NCBI GenBank assembly: GCA_028697555.1
Contig: JAQVEX010000010.1
Span: 1-49,205 of the forward strand
Origin: Lentimicrobiaceae bacterium
GTDB lineage: Bacteria; Bacteroidota; Bacteroidia; Bacteroidales; UBA4417
Length of the DNA stretch: 49,205 nucleotides
Reading direction: 5' to 3'
Shown here: piece by piece, positions 16,390 through 23,582 of the stretch
Layout: every line of letters begins with the position of its first letter
Numbering within the stretch: the first letter of the stretch is position 1
Program-made: the position numbers and the translations under genes
The notes under the pieces: generated by a model
What the model was told of the DNA's origin: nothing
Seen by the model: the letters and a program-made list of their open reading frames with translations, nothing else
The model's database searches: none

Positions 16390-16470
16390 GAAGAATTAGC
16401 TCAGTTGGTTAGAGTCCCGCAACTGCGGGATTAATCAGGGAACAGCTGGTTCAAGTCCAGCAGGGGGAGC
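16390..16470 (+). repeat. Defective tRNA-Asn-like copy 1 with hairpin in place of the 5' anticodon arm
   Basis: Starts directly after tRNA-Asn. The D-arm (TTAGCTCAGTTGGTTAGAG) and the 3' half (TTAATCAGG, T-arm, AGGGGGAGC) match tRNA-Asn. The 10 bases that carry the 5' anticodon stem and the start of the anticodon are replaced by TCCCGCAACTGCGGGA (16415-16430), a perfect 6-bp hairpin with loop AACT. The anticodon GTT is lost. The 5' acceptor strand (GAAGAAT) no longer pairs with AGGGGGA. It cannot be a working tRNA. Confidence 0.85.
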
Positions 16471-16471
16471 A

Positions 16472-16552
16472 GAGGGATTAGCTCAGTTGGTTAGAGTCCC
16501 GCAACTGCGGGATTAATCAGGAGGCGACTAATTCAAGTCTAACAGGGGGAGC
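16472..16552 (+). repeat. Defective tRNA-Asn-like copy 2 (decaying)
   Basis: Same organisation as copy 1, 82 bases further on, with the hairpin at 16497-16512 unchanged. The T-stem has changed from GCTGG/CCAGC to ACTAA/CTAAC, all changes being G-to-A or C-to-T transitions, which destroys the T-arm pairing. The hairpin and D-arm are untouched. Confidence 0.82.
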
Positions 16553-16583
16553 AAGTCAAGAATAAACACAAGAGTAAAAAATG

Positions 16584-16604
16584 AGCCGAATTATCGGCTT
16601 TTTT
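16584..16604 (+). terminator. Terminator between tRNA-like copy 2 and the GIY-YIG gene
   Basis: AGCCGA/TCGGCT with loop ATTA followed by six T. It would end the tRNA-Asn transcript just 8 bases before the GIY-YIG start codon, leaving that gene without a visible promoter of its own. Confidence 0.8.
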
Positions 16605-16611
16605 CGTTTTT

Positions 16612-16914
16612 ATGTATTACATTTATATATTATATTCCAAAAGTTACGATTTACACTATATCGGCTATACTAATGATTATGAAAGGAGACTTTGGGAACA
16701 TAATTATTCGCCACATAACTCTTTTACATCAAAACATAGACCATGGGTATTAAAAGCGGTTTTCGAAGTTTCTGATGATGTCGGAATAGCCATGAAAGCT
16801 GAAAGATTTATTAAAAAACAAAAAACAAGGTCTTTTATTGAAAAAATTTGTGCCATGGAAATTGTTGACTTGCCTATGGCTCAGTTGGTTAGAGTCCCGC
16901 AACTGCGGGATTAA
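16612..16914 (+). CDS. GIY-YIG nuclease (URI/YhbQ-like) ending inside a tRNA-like repeat
   Basis: A 100-residue single-domain GIY-YIG endonuclease. YYIYILYS is the GIY strand, LHYIGYTNDYERRLWEHN holds the YIG element and the catalytic arginine region, and AERFIKKQK holds the catalytic glutamate. The domain is complete by about residue 85. The last 13 residues (MAQLVRVPQLRD preceded by P) are translated from tRNA-like copy 3, and the stop TAA follows its hairpin by one base. The start is 8 bases after a terminator and no promoter is seen, so expression may need read-through from tRNA-Asn. Small GIY-YIG proteins of this type are often housekeeping-like or orphan nucleases with unknown roles. 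Its location between tRNA-derived repeats suggests a mobile or homing function, which is an inference. Confidence 0.85.
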   Translation: MYYIYILYSKSYDLHYIGYTNDYERRLWEHNYSPHNSFTSKHRPWVLKAVFEVSDDVGIAMKAERFIKKQKTRSFIEKICAMEIVDLPMAQLVRVPQLRD

Positions 16915-16950
16915 TCAGGGGGTCGCTGGTTCAAGTCCAGCAGGGGGAGC
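16871..16950 (+). repeat. Defective tRNA-Asn-like copy 3, overlapping the GIY-YIG 3' end
   Basis: Exactly 480 bases downstream of copy 1 in the same orientation. From GGCTCAGTTGGTTAGAG it is identical in plan, with the hairpin at 16895-16910. From TTAATCAGG to AGGGGGAGCA it is identical to tRNA-Asn, including the variable loop. Its 5' acceptor region (TTGCCTA) is coding sequence and does not pair with AGGGGGA. Confidence 0.85.
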
Positions 16951-16957
16951 AGAAGAG

Positions 16958-16990
16958 AACGTCCGAGACAATAGTTTCGGACGTTTTTTT
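16958..16990 (+). terminator. Terminator after tRNA-like copy 3
   Basis: AACGTCCGA pairs with TCGGACGTT around a 10-base loop and is followed by a T-run. It closes the GIY-YIG unit 8 bases past copy 3. Confidence 0.85.
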
Positions 16991-17035
16991 ATAATTTCAG
17001 AAACCTTGCTGTCACTTATCTTGTCTATGTGCCAC

Positions 17036-17092
17036 AATTGCTAATTGCACATTGATAATTGATAATTGCAGAACACCCTGCAACACGCACCA
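17036..17092. repeat. Intergenic repeat mosaic (AATTGATAATTG and CAACACGCACCAC modules)
   Basis: TTGCTAATTGCACATTGATA and the following AATTGATAATTGC resemble the AT-rich modules at 39130 and 41615. CCTGCAACACGCACCAC resembles the GC-rich modules at 24970, 34215 and 41640. It sits between the tRNA-like cluster and the OPT gene. Confidence 0.5.
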
Positions 17093-17191
17093 CAAAAATC
17101 CACCCAATTAATTCTTTGTTTACATATTTTTTGTAGTTTCGGCGACTAAACATCGAGAGTTATCTAAAGTCAAACTAATAACTTATTAATT

Positions 17192-19201
17192 ATGGAAGAA
17201 CAAAACAAACAACCAGTTGAATTACCCGAAAATGCATATCGGGAACTAAAGCCGGGCGAAGAGTATAAGCCGGTTCTTCCTGCAGATAGAGATGTAACGG
17301 AAATTACTCCTTACTCTGTAGGATTGGGATTGCTTATGGCAATTATCTTTTCAGCCGCTGCTGCCTATTCAGGTTTAAAAATCGGACAAGTTTTTGAAGC
17401 TGCTATCCCTATTTCTATTATTGCTGTGGGTGCGTCAGCTGCTTTTAGAAAGAAAAATGCGTTAGGTCAAAATGTGATTATACAATCTATTGGCGCATCT
17501 TCAGGTGTTATTGTAGCCGGAGCTGTTTTCACCATTCCCGGGTTATACATTTTGCAAGCAAAATATCCCGAAATGCAAGTTAATTTCTGGCAAATATTTT
17601 TCTCTTCTCTGCTTGGAGGATTTTTGGGTATTCTATTTTTAATACCTTTTCGCAAATACTTCGTTAAAGATATGCACGGAAAGTTACCATTCCCCGAAGC
17701 CACTGCAACGACAGAGATTTTGATGACAGGCGAGAAAGGTGGTAATCAGGCGAAACTTCTTATTGTAAGTGGTGTAATCGGTGGATTATTCGACTTCTGT
17801 TTCTCAGCATTCCGCCTTTGGAGCGAAGTAATTACCACTCGTATTATTCCCGCAGGTGCTATGCTTGCCGATAAATTTAAAATGGTGTTGAAGTTCAACG
17901 TTAGTGCACTAATTTTTAGTTTTGGCTATTTAGTCGGACTTCGTTTTGCTACCATAATTGTGGTTGGTTCACTTCTTTCGTGGTTAGTGTTTATCCCGCT
18001 TGTTAACGAAATTGGTGCATTGGTTGCAGCATCCGGGGGTGGAGTTAATCCCTTTGAAGCAATGAGTGCAGAGCAAATCTTTGCCGCTTACGTCCGTCCG
18101 ATTGGTATTGGTGCTATTGCAATGGCAGGTATAATAGGTATAATTAAATCATCGGGTGTTATTGGAAGCGCATTCAAATTGGCGGTTAGCAAAAAATCAG
18201 GCGGTAAAGGAGTAAGTGTAAAACGTACCGACCGCGATTTGAAAATGTCATTCGTGATGCTTTTCCTATTTTTAACATTGGTAGCAGTATTCATATTCTT
18301 ACTATTCGGAGTGAAAGTAACTTTAGTTCAAGCTATTGTAGCACTTATCACAATTACGGTTATTTCTTTCCTTTTCACGACAGTTGCCGCAAATGCTATC
18401 GCTATTGTTGGTAGCAACCCCGTATCGGGAATGACTTTAATGACGCTGATTTTATCATCTGTTATTTTGGTTTCTGTAGGATTAAGCGGATGGCAAGGAA
18501 TGGTCAGCGGACTGATTATAGGTGGAATTGTATGTACCGCACTTTCGATGGCTGGCGGATTTGTTACCGACCTAAAAATCGGTTATTGGATTGGTACAAC
18601 ACCGGCAAAACAACAATCGTGGAAGTTTTTGGGAACGTTAGTTTCAGCTGCCACAGTTGGAGCTGTTATTTTCATTTTAAATCAAGCGTACGGATTTGTA
18701 GCAACAGAAACTCATCCTAATCCGATGGTTGCACCACAAGCAAACGCTATGGCTGCAATTATTGAACCGCTTATGTCGGGTCAGGGTGCACAATGGATGT
18801 TACTTTCGGTAGGTGCAGTTTTAGCTATTTTGATAAACTGGTTGGGTATTTCTCCATTGGCTTTTGCTCTAGGTATGTTTATACCATTGCAACTCAATAC
18901 ACCGCTTATCGTAGGTGGATTACTCAATCACTATATCAACAAAAGAACGAAAGATAAAGAACTTGCAAATGCTCGTCATCAACGTGCAATATTAATCTCA
19001 TCGGGATTTATTGCCGGTGCAGCACTATTCGGAGTAATCGGTGCATTGATTATTTTCTTAACAGGTAAAAACGACGTGTTGAACTTAGGTGTTTGGGCAG
19101 ACCCAACCGGTACCGGAGCACAAGTTACAGCACTAATAGCATTTATCGCGTTGATTACATTCTTCGTATGGCAAGCTAAAAAAGCTAAAAAAGAAGATTA
19201 A
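17192..19201 (+). CDS. OPT family oligopeptide transporter
   Basis: A 669-residue inner-membrane protein of the oligopeptide transporter superfamily. A short soluble N-terminus (LPENAYRELKPGEEYKPVLPAD) leads to EITPYSVGLGLLMAIIFSAAAAYSGLKIGQVFEAAIPISI in two parts, typical of the bacterial OPT/YSL-like branch. About 14-15 membrane segments follow, with ANAIAIVGSNPVSGMTLM, GGFVTDLKIGYWIGTTPAKQQ and the C-terminal NHYINKR region. It likely imports peptides with the proton gradient, although some members move metal chelates. It is monocistronic, followed by a strong terminator at 19226. Length is normal. Confidence 0.92.
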   Translation: MEEQNKQPVELPENAYRELKPGEEYKPVLPADRDVTEITPYSVGLGLLMAIIFSAAAAYSGLKIGQVFEAAIPISIIAVGASAAFRKKNALGQNVIIQSIGASSGVIVAGAVFTIPGLYILQAKYPEMQVNFWQIFFSSLLGGFLGILFLIPFRKYFVKDMHGKLPFPEATATTEILMTGEKGGNQAKLLIVSGVIGGLFDFCFSAFRLWSEVITTRIIPAGAMLADKFKMVLKFNVSALIFSFGYLVGLRFATIIVVGSLLSWLVFIPLVNEIGALVAASGGGVNPFEAMSAEQIFAAYVRPIGIGAIAMAGIIGIIKSSGVIGSAFKLAVSKKSGGKGVSVKRTDRDLKMSFVMLFLFLTLVAVFIFLLFGVKVTLVQAIVALITITVISFLFTTVAANAIAIVGSNPVSGMTLMTLILSSVILVSVGLSGWQGMVSGLIIGGIVCTALSMAGGFVTDLKIGYWIGTTPAKQQSWKFLGTLVSAATVGAVIFILNQAYGFVATETHPNPMVAPQANAMAAIIEPLMSGQGAQWMLLSVGAVLAILINWLGISPLAFALGMFIPLQLNTPLIVGGLLNHYINKRTKDKELANARHQRAILISSGFIAGAALFGVIGALIIFLTGKNDVLNLGVWADPTGTGAQVTALIAFIALITFFVWQAKKAKKED

Positions 19202-19225
19202 GATTGATATAATAATTTGAATTTA

Positions 19226-19278
19226 AACACTAATTGTGCAAAGTAAACTAATTTAGTTTGTGCAATTAGTGTTTTTTT
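19226..19278 (+). terminator. Terminator of the OPT transporter gene
   Basis: AACACTAATTG pairs with CAATTAGTGTT, enclosing a second stem AAACTA/TAGTTT, followed by seven T. The stem is long and the structure lies 24 bases past the stop. Confidence 0.85.
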
Positions 19279-19333
19279 ATGAAAATGTAATTCATTAACA
19301 AACAAGGTTTGTTTATAATAAAATGAGTAAAAT

Positions 19334-21649
19334 CTACAGTATACTAATTCCTCCCACAATTTTTTCCATACGCTCAGCCATTTCAACAAATTCGGCAACA
19401 GATAATAGTTTAACATAAATCATACCGTGCGTGGCTCTCAGTAATTGTATTTTATTATTGTAAAAATATCTTTTGCTAAGTATTAGCTGTATTTCACGCA
19501 TTTGTTCCACCCACATTTTTTGAGCTAAATCGTTAAATTTTCCATCGTATTTGTAGCTTGGAAACGAAGCATTAACCTGACTATGATAGCATTCGTCAAA
19601 AGTACTATGTAATATACTTAAAGAGTTTAACGACACTGGAATAAGCATGTCGGCTTCGGCAGGATGAAATCGGAACTGAACACTTCTGTATCCCATTATT
19701 TTAACATCGGAAAGGTCTTTCTCTTTTTCCCATTCTTTAAAAGCTTTTGCAATAGCTTGAACCACTTTATAGTGGGTGTCAGGTCCGCCACTTCCTGGAT
19801 CCATCGCCAATGAAATCAAATTTGGATTAATTTCCCTAAGTTGATTAAGTACAGTCAAAACATCTTTTTGCCCTTCGGTAAGTACATCTCCTTTATAAGA
19901 ACCTAAACTCAAGCGATGTATATTGCTGCCGGGAATTCCGTAGTATCCCCAAACCAATTCCTCTTCATATTCTCCAATCATTCCCTTTAGTTTTTGTACA
20001 CCAGGAGAATCTTTGCTGCCATAATATGAGCTTGTAAGCTCCTTTTTAATCGCATTTATTTGCTTTTTAAGAGCACTTTTGCTATCGATATTGTATATTT
20101 CGACAATAGAACGTACCAATCGATGCGAAAAACCCCTTCTGCGTTCAAAATCATCGTTTTGGGCAACAGCATCTAAGTAGTGTGAAACATCTTTAAAAAC
20201 TTTGAGTTTGTGCCCTTCGTAAAAGAAATTGTCGTAGTGTATCATTTGTACCTTATCGATTGACAACATATAAAGCAGGTCGTCAAGTTTTTCGATAACA
20301 AACTCATTAGTTACTGCATTAAATCCGTTAGTTAATATGGTAAAATGTATTTCATTATCATTGTGTCGCAACTGACGGTTTACGTGTGGAAATATTCCAA
20401 GCAAAATATCACCGGGGTGTGGTGCGGTATGATATACAACCTGACCGCCTTTATTTTTAAGTCCTTTGTGTAGTTTACTTTCAATCGTGCTTACAACTTG
20501 TTTAACGGTGTTTTCGTCAATATTGGGTATATTTTTGCAGTAAATGTCGTTTTTAAGTTCTTCTACTGTGATATTGCTAACCTGCTTGCCAATTTTTTTG
20601 CTTAAATCAATAACTGCTCTTTGAGTTTTGGTATAATTCCATTCTTCTTTATTGTAGTATTGATTTAGGGTATCATTGAGTTTAGACGCAGCTCCATCTG
20701 TGATATAAAATCTTGCGTTTTCACATTTTAGAAGTGCTGTTCCCGGGTACAAAATATTAACATCTGATTCTAATGTTTCTTTCACTACGTCGGCTTTTGT
20801 TTCTCCTGAAGCAAAAACAATAGCTGTTACATCCGGTTTTTGGGTAATGGTTTGTAAACCTATTGTAATAACTAAACGGTTTCTTGAGACTTCCATTCCT
20901 CCTAAGTCGCTTGCAGCAGCGGCTTGTGTTTTAAAATTGGTGCTGGTTAGTCGGGTGGTACTGTAGTGAGACGAGCCACTTACGTTGAATGCAATATGTC
21001 CATCAAGACCTATACCTCCGAGAAAGAAGCCTATACCCCCTTTTTCCGCAACTTTTTGTTCGTAAGCATTGCACCAATCATCGATTAAAAAAATGGAAGC
21101 TTGTTGCATCTCTTCCTGACGAGAAGTAGCATCGCGATATCTGAGACTTAAATCTACTTTTAAATCGGGGAAAATATTGCTGTAATGCTTATTTTCGTAC
21201 AATGGTATCTCGTCGCAATTTATTAGTAACGCCTTCTTCTTATCTAATTTAAAATTATTTATGTAATTATTGTTGACGTAGTTGTAAAAACTATTGTGTT
21301 GTTTCGGATTTATTGGATAAAATTCGTCAATTTGAACGAAATGTAAACCCGAAAAAATAGGCTTAGCGACACCGTGCAAGCCGTGTTTACTAAGGATATC
21401 TCGCCCTTTTTTGTTGTTCCAATTATTTAGCAAATAGTTGGTGTATTTGATAAAATACTCCGGCGTTTTTCCTGTTGGCAGACTTATTACACCTTCGGGA
21501 TTTTCAGAAACCCATTCGATAAATCGTAGTGCTGTTAGCAATCCTAACTCGGGGAAACTGTCAACCTTTATGTAAGGAATTTTTGTGGTAATATCTTTAT
21601 TTTCAGTTTTTGTGTAAAAATAACTCTCAACTTTTGAATTTGTAAACAT
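19334..21649 (-). CDS. nagB: Glucosamine-6-phosphate deaminase fused to a PIG-L deacetylase-like domain
   Basis: A 771-residue two-domain protein. Residues 30-330 are a NagB-type sugar isomerase/deaminase domain with ISLPTGKTPEYFIKY (phosphate binding), GGIGLDGHIAFNVSGS (catalytic aspartate and histidine region) and IVFASGETKADVVKETLE. Residues 400-690 are PIG-L/LmbE-like, with VVYHTAPHPGDILLG in place of the usual zinc-binding PHPDDE and DPGSGGPDTHYKVVQAI further on. The fused form is common in Bacteroidales and would link N-acetylglucosamine deacetylation or turnover to fructose-6-phosphate formation. In the PIG-L motif the second acidic residue is changed (HPGD rather than HPDD), so deacetylase activity is uncertain. 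It is the last gene of a unit with the two genes at 21684 and 23079. Confidence 0.85.
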   Translation of the reverse strand: MFTNSKVESYFYTKTENKDITTKIPYIKVDSFPELGLLTALRFIEWVSENPEGVISLPTGKTPEYFIKYTNYLLNNWNNKKGRDILSKHGLHGVAKPIFSGLHFVQIDEFYPINPKQHNSFYNYVNNNYINNFKLDKKKALLINCDEIPLYENKHYSNIFPDLKVDLSLRYRDATSRQEEMQQASIFLIDDWCNAYEQKVAEKGGIGFFLGGIGLDGHIAFNVSGSSHYSTTRLTSTNFKTQAAAASDLGGMEVSRNRLVITIGLQTITQKPDVTAIVFASGETKADVVKETLESDVNILYPGTALLKCENARFYITDGAASKLNDTLNQYYNKEEWNYTKTQRAVIDLSKKIGKQVSNITVEELKNDIYCKNIPNIDENTVKQVVSTIESKLHKGLKNKGGQVVYHTAPHPGDILLGIFPHVNRQLRHNDNEIHFTILTNGFNAVTNEFVIEKLDDLLYMLSIDKVQMIHYDNFFYEGHKLKVFKDVSHYLDAVAQNDDFERRRGFSHRLVRSIVEIYNIDSKSALKKQINAIKKELTSSYYGSKDSPGVQKLKGMIGEYEEELVWGYYGIPGSNIHRLSLGSYKGDVLTEGQKDVLTVLNQLREINPNLISLAMDPGSGGPDTHYKVVQAIAKAFKEWEKEKDLSDVKIMGYRSVQFRFHPAEADMLIPVSLNSLSILHSTFDECYHSQVNASFPSYKYDGKFNDLAQKMWVEQMREIQLILSKRYFYNNKIQLLRATHGMIYVKLLSVAEFVEMAERMEKIVGGISIL

Positions 21650-21683
21650 GTTAAATAAATTTTAATAAGTACAACATTGATTA

Positions 21684-23072
21684 TTATTTATTTGACTTTC
21701 TGTAAGTCTTTTTGGTTTTACTTGCAAAATCTGATGTGTTAGTGCTTCTCCTACCTTTTTTCTCATTTGAATAATCAGTTTTGCTTTTATCTTTCTGATA
21801 TTTGTCTTTCTGATATTTATCCTTCTGAAATTTATCTTTCTGAAAATTGTCCTTCTGACGTTTTGGTTTACTACTTATGAAATCAGAAGAACTTTCCTTA
21901 TTAGCTTTTTTGCTTCCTTGATAAAGTTCAAATACGTGATATTTGCATTCCAACTGACCGTTATAAACTGTGTACCTTTTAGAAGGTTTGAGACCAATAA
22001 ATTTAATAGCATTTTCATCGGCACTTATTATTCCTGCTTTATATCCCGTAAACTCACGTTTAAGAGTGTTGCCGATGCTTTTGTATAAAGAAATAATATC
22101 TTTAGTTTTAATTCTTTCGCCGTACGGCGGATTAATAACAATAACACCGCCTTTTTCGGTATTGTTTTTAAGATTTTCTATGTCTTCAATATCAACTTTT
22201 ATATCTAAATGAAGTCGAGCATTATTGATATTAGCTTTGGCTACGGCAAGATTTTTTCTGGAATTATCGTATCCCAAAACTTCATGTTCAAATTCAACAA
22301 CATTGTCGAAAGCGTCTTGTTTGACTTGTTTCCACAAATCTTCGTCAAAATCTTTCCAATTCATAAAGCCGAATTTTGAGCGGTACATTCCGGCAGGAAA
22401 GTTATTGGCATACATAGCTGCTTCAATAAGAATTGTTCCCGAGCCACACATTGGGTCGATAAAAGGCGAATTTTTGTCCCAATTACTCATACGGATAAGT
22501 CCTGCAGCCAACACCTCACTCAGCGGAGCTTCGGCATTACCAATTCTGTACCCTCTTTTGTGCAAAGAAGCTCCTGAGCTATCTAAAGAAATATCGCATT
22601 TGTCTTCGTAAATGTGAATGTTAATCCTAAAATCGGGGTCATCGGTGTCTACATTAGGTCTCCTGCCATTGTACTTTTCTCTAAATCTGTCGACCAAAGC
22701 ATCTTTCGAACGTAGCGCTACAAAATGAGAATGAGTAAACTCCGATTTCGACACAACAGCATCCATAGCTATCGTCTGATTTATTTTTATTACGTCTTCC
22801 CAGGGGTAGTCTTTAATTTGTCGGTACAAATCATCTTCAGTTTGCAACGGAAAAGAAAACAAAGGCATTAATATTCGCTGAGCCGTTCGTAAAGTGAAAT
22901 TTGCTTTATAAAGTAGGTATTTATCTCCTTTAAACGAAACAGCTCTGTTTATAACAACGACATCTTTTGCTCCAATTTCTATCAGTTCCTGAGCAAGAAT
23001 TTCTTCCAAACCCGAAATTGTTTTGGCGATAAAAATCTGTTCTTCGTTTCGTATTTGGTTTTTGGTCGACAT
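21684..23072 (-). CDS. THUMP-domain class I rRNA methyltransferase (RlmL N-terminal type)
   Basis: A 462-residue RNA guanine-N2 methyltransferase, probably for 23S rRNA. KTISGLEEILAQELIEIGA begins a ferredoxin-like and THUMP region (residues 10-165). HKRGYRIGNAEAPLSEVLAAGLI leads into the Rossmann methyltransferase, with DPMCGSGTILIEAA (SAM binding) and the catalytic VINPPYGERI. The C-terminus after residue 390 is a lysine-rich, low-complexity tail built from the pentapeptide QKDKY/F repeated five times. Such basic tails are common on RNA-binding proteins of this phylum. It starts 6 bases after the thioesterase stop and is followed by nagB after 34 bases. Confidence 0.9.
   Translation of the reverse strand: MSTKNQIRNEEQIFIAKTISGLEEILAQELIEIGAKDVVVINRAVSFKGDKYLLYKANFTLRTAQRILMPLFSFPLQTEDDLYRQIKDYPWEDVIKINQTIAMDAVVSKSEFTHSHFVALRSKDALVDRFREKYNGRRPNVDTDDPDFRINIHIYEDKCDISLDSSGASLHKRGYRIGNAEAPLSEVLAAGLIRMSNWDKNSPFIDPMCGSGTILIEAAMYANNFPAGMYRSKFGFMNWKDFDEDLWKQVKQDAFDNVVEFEHEVLGYDNSRKNLAVAKANINNARLHLDIKVDIEDIENLKNNTEKGGVIVINPPYGERIKTKDIISLYKSIGNTLKREFTGYKAGIISADENAIKFIGLKPSKRYTVYNGQLECKYHVFELYQGSKKANKESSSDFISSKPKRQKDNFQKDKFQKDKYQKDKYQKDKSKTDYSNEKKGRRSTNTSDFASKTKKTYRKSNK
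21790..21860 (-). repeat. 15-bp tandem repeat inside the methyltransferase gene
   Basis: Nearly five units of about TCTTTCTGATATTTG (plus-strand sense), the first two differing by one base. They encode QKDKY/F repeats in the basic tail. Because the unit is a multiple of three, gain or loss of units keeps the frame. Confidence 0.85.
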
Positions 23073-23078
23073 TGGTTT

Positions 23079-23450
23079 TTATAGCTTTTTTAAAAATCGT
23101 TCTCTATCAACTATGGCTCTTTCGTGATAACCGTACCCGATTTTTTCATCATCTAGTGTAACTTCAACGTAAAAGGTTAGTATGTTATCTTCAATTTTTT
23201 CCAATTTCGTGTGGCATACAACTTCAGAGCCGACAGTACAAGCTTTTACGTGCTTTATGTTTACACTAATTCCAACGGTAATATCGCCTTCTTCTAGGTA
23301 AGGCATTACGCTGTACATAGAAGTTTCCTCCATAAATGCTATCATAGATGGTGTAGCGTACACAGGTGCAAGTCCTGTTTTGAACCATGTTGCAAGATTT
23401 TTTTCTTTTACTGTTAGTTTATCAGTTCCTGTAATTCCTAATTGTATCAT
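23079..23450 (-). CDS. Hotdog-fold thioesterase (FlK-like)
   Basis: A 123-residue single hotdog domain. The sequence YATPSMIAFMEETSMYSVMPYLEEGDITVGISVNIKHV is split around the central helix, as in the fluoroacetyl-CoA thioesterase-like family: the threonine of the ATP segment, the glutamate of MEE and the histidine of KHVKA correspond to the FlK catalytic set. Members in ordinary bacteria hydrolyse acyl-CoAs of unknown identity. It is first in the minus-strand unit with the rRNA methyltransferase and nagB, and divergent from ilvA. TATTTTTG on the minus strand at 23486-23479 is a possible -7 element. Confidence 0.85.
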   Translation of the reverse strand: MIQLGITGTDKLTVKEKNLATWFKTGLAPVYATPSMIAFMEETSMYSVMPYLEEGDITVGISVNIKHVKACTVGSEVVCHTKLEKIEDNILTFYVEVTLDDEKIGYGYHERAIVDRERFLKKL

Positions 23451-23582
23451 TAAAAAAGTAATAGTATTAAATTTACGGCAAAAATAATCTTTTTTATTAT
23501 ATAATTATTAATAAAAATTTGTTTTATGAAATTAACAAATTTGCAATAAATTGATGTACATTTGCAATAAAAAATAATCAAT

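Noticed and set aside
16390..16950. The three tRNA-like copies as functional tRNA genes.
   Set aside because: Acceptor strands do not pair, the anticodon GTT is gone and the anticodon loop is replaced by a 16-nt hairpin. They share only arms and the 3' half with tRNA-Asn.
16390..16950. A CRISPR array.
   Set aside because: Only three copies, unequal spacing (82 and 398 bases), copies are tRNA-derived, and no cas genes are present.
16838..17044. A 68-codon plus-strand frame overlapping the GIY-YIG gene and copy 3.
   Set aside because: It is a second-frame translation of the nuclease gene, the tRNA-like repeat and a terminator.
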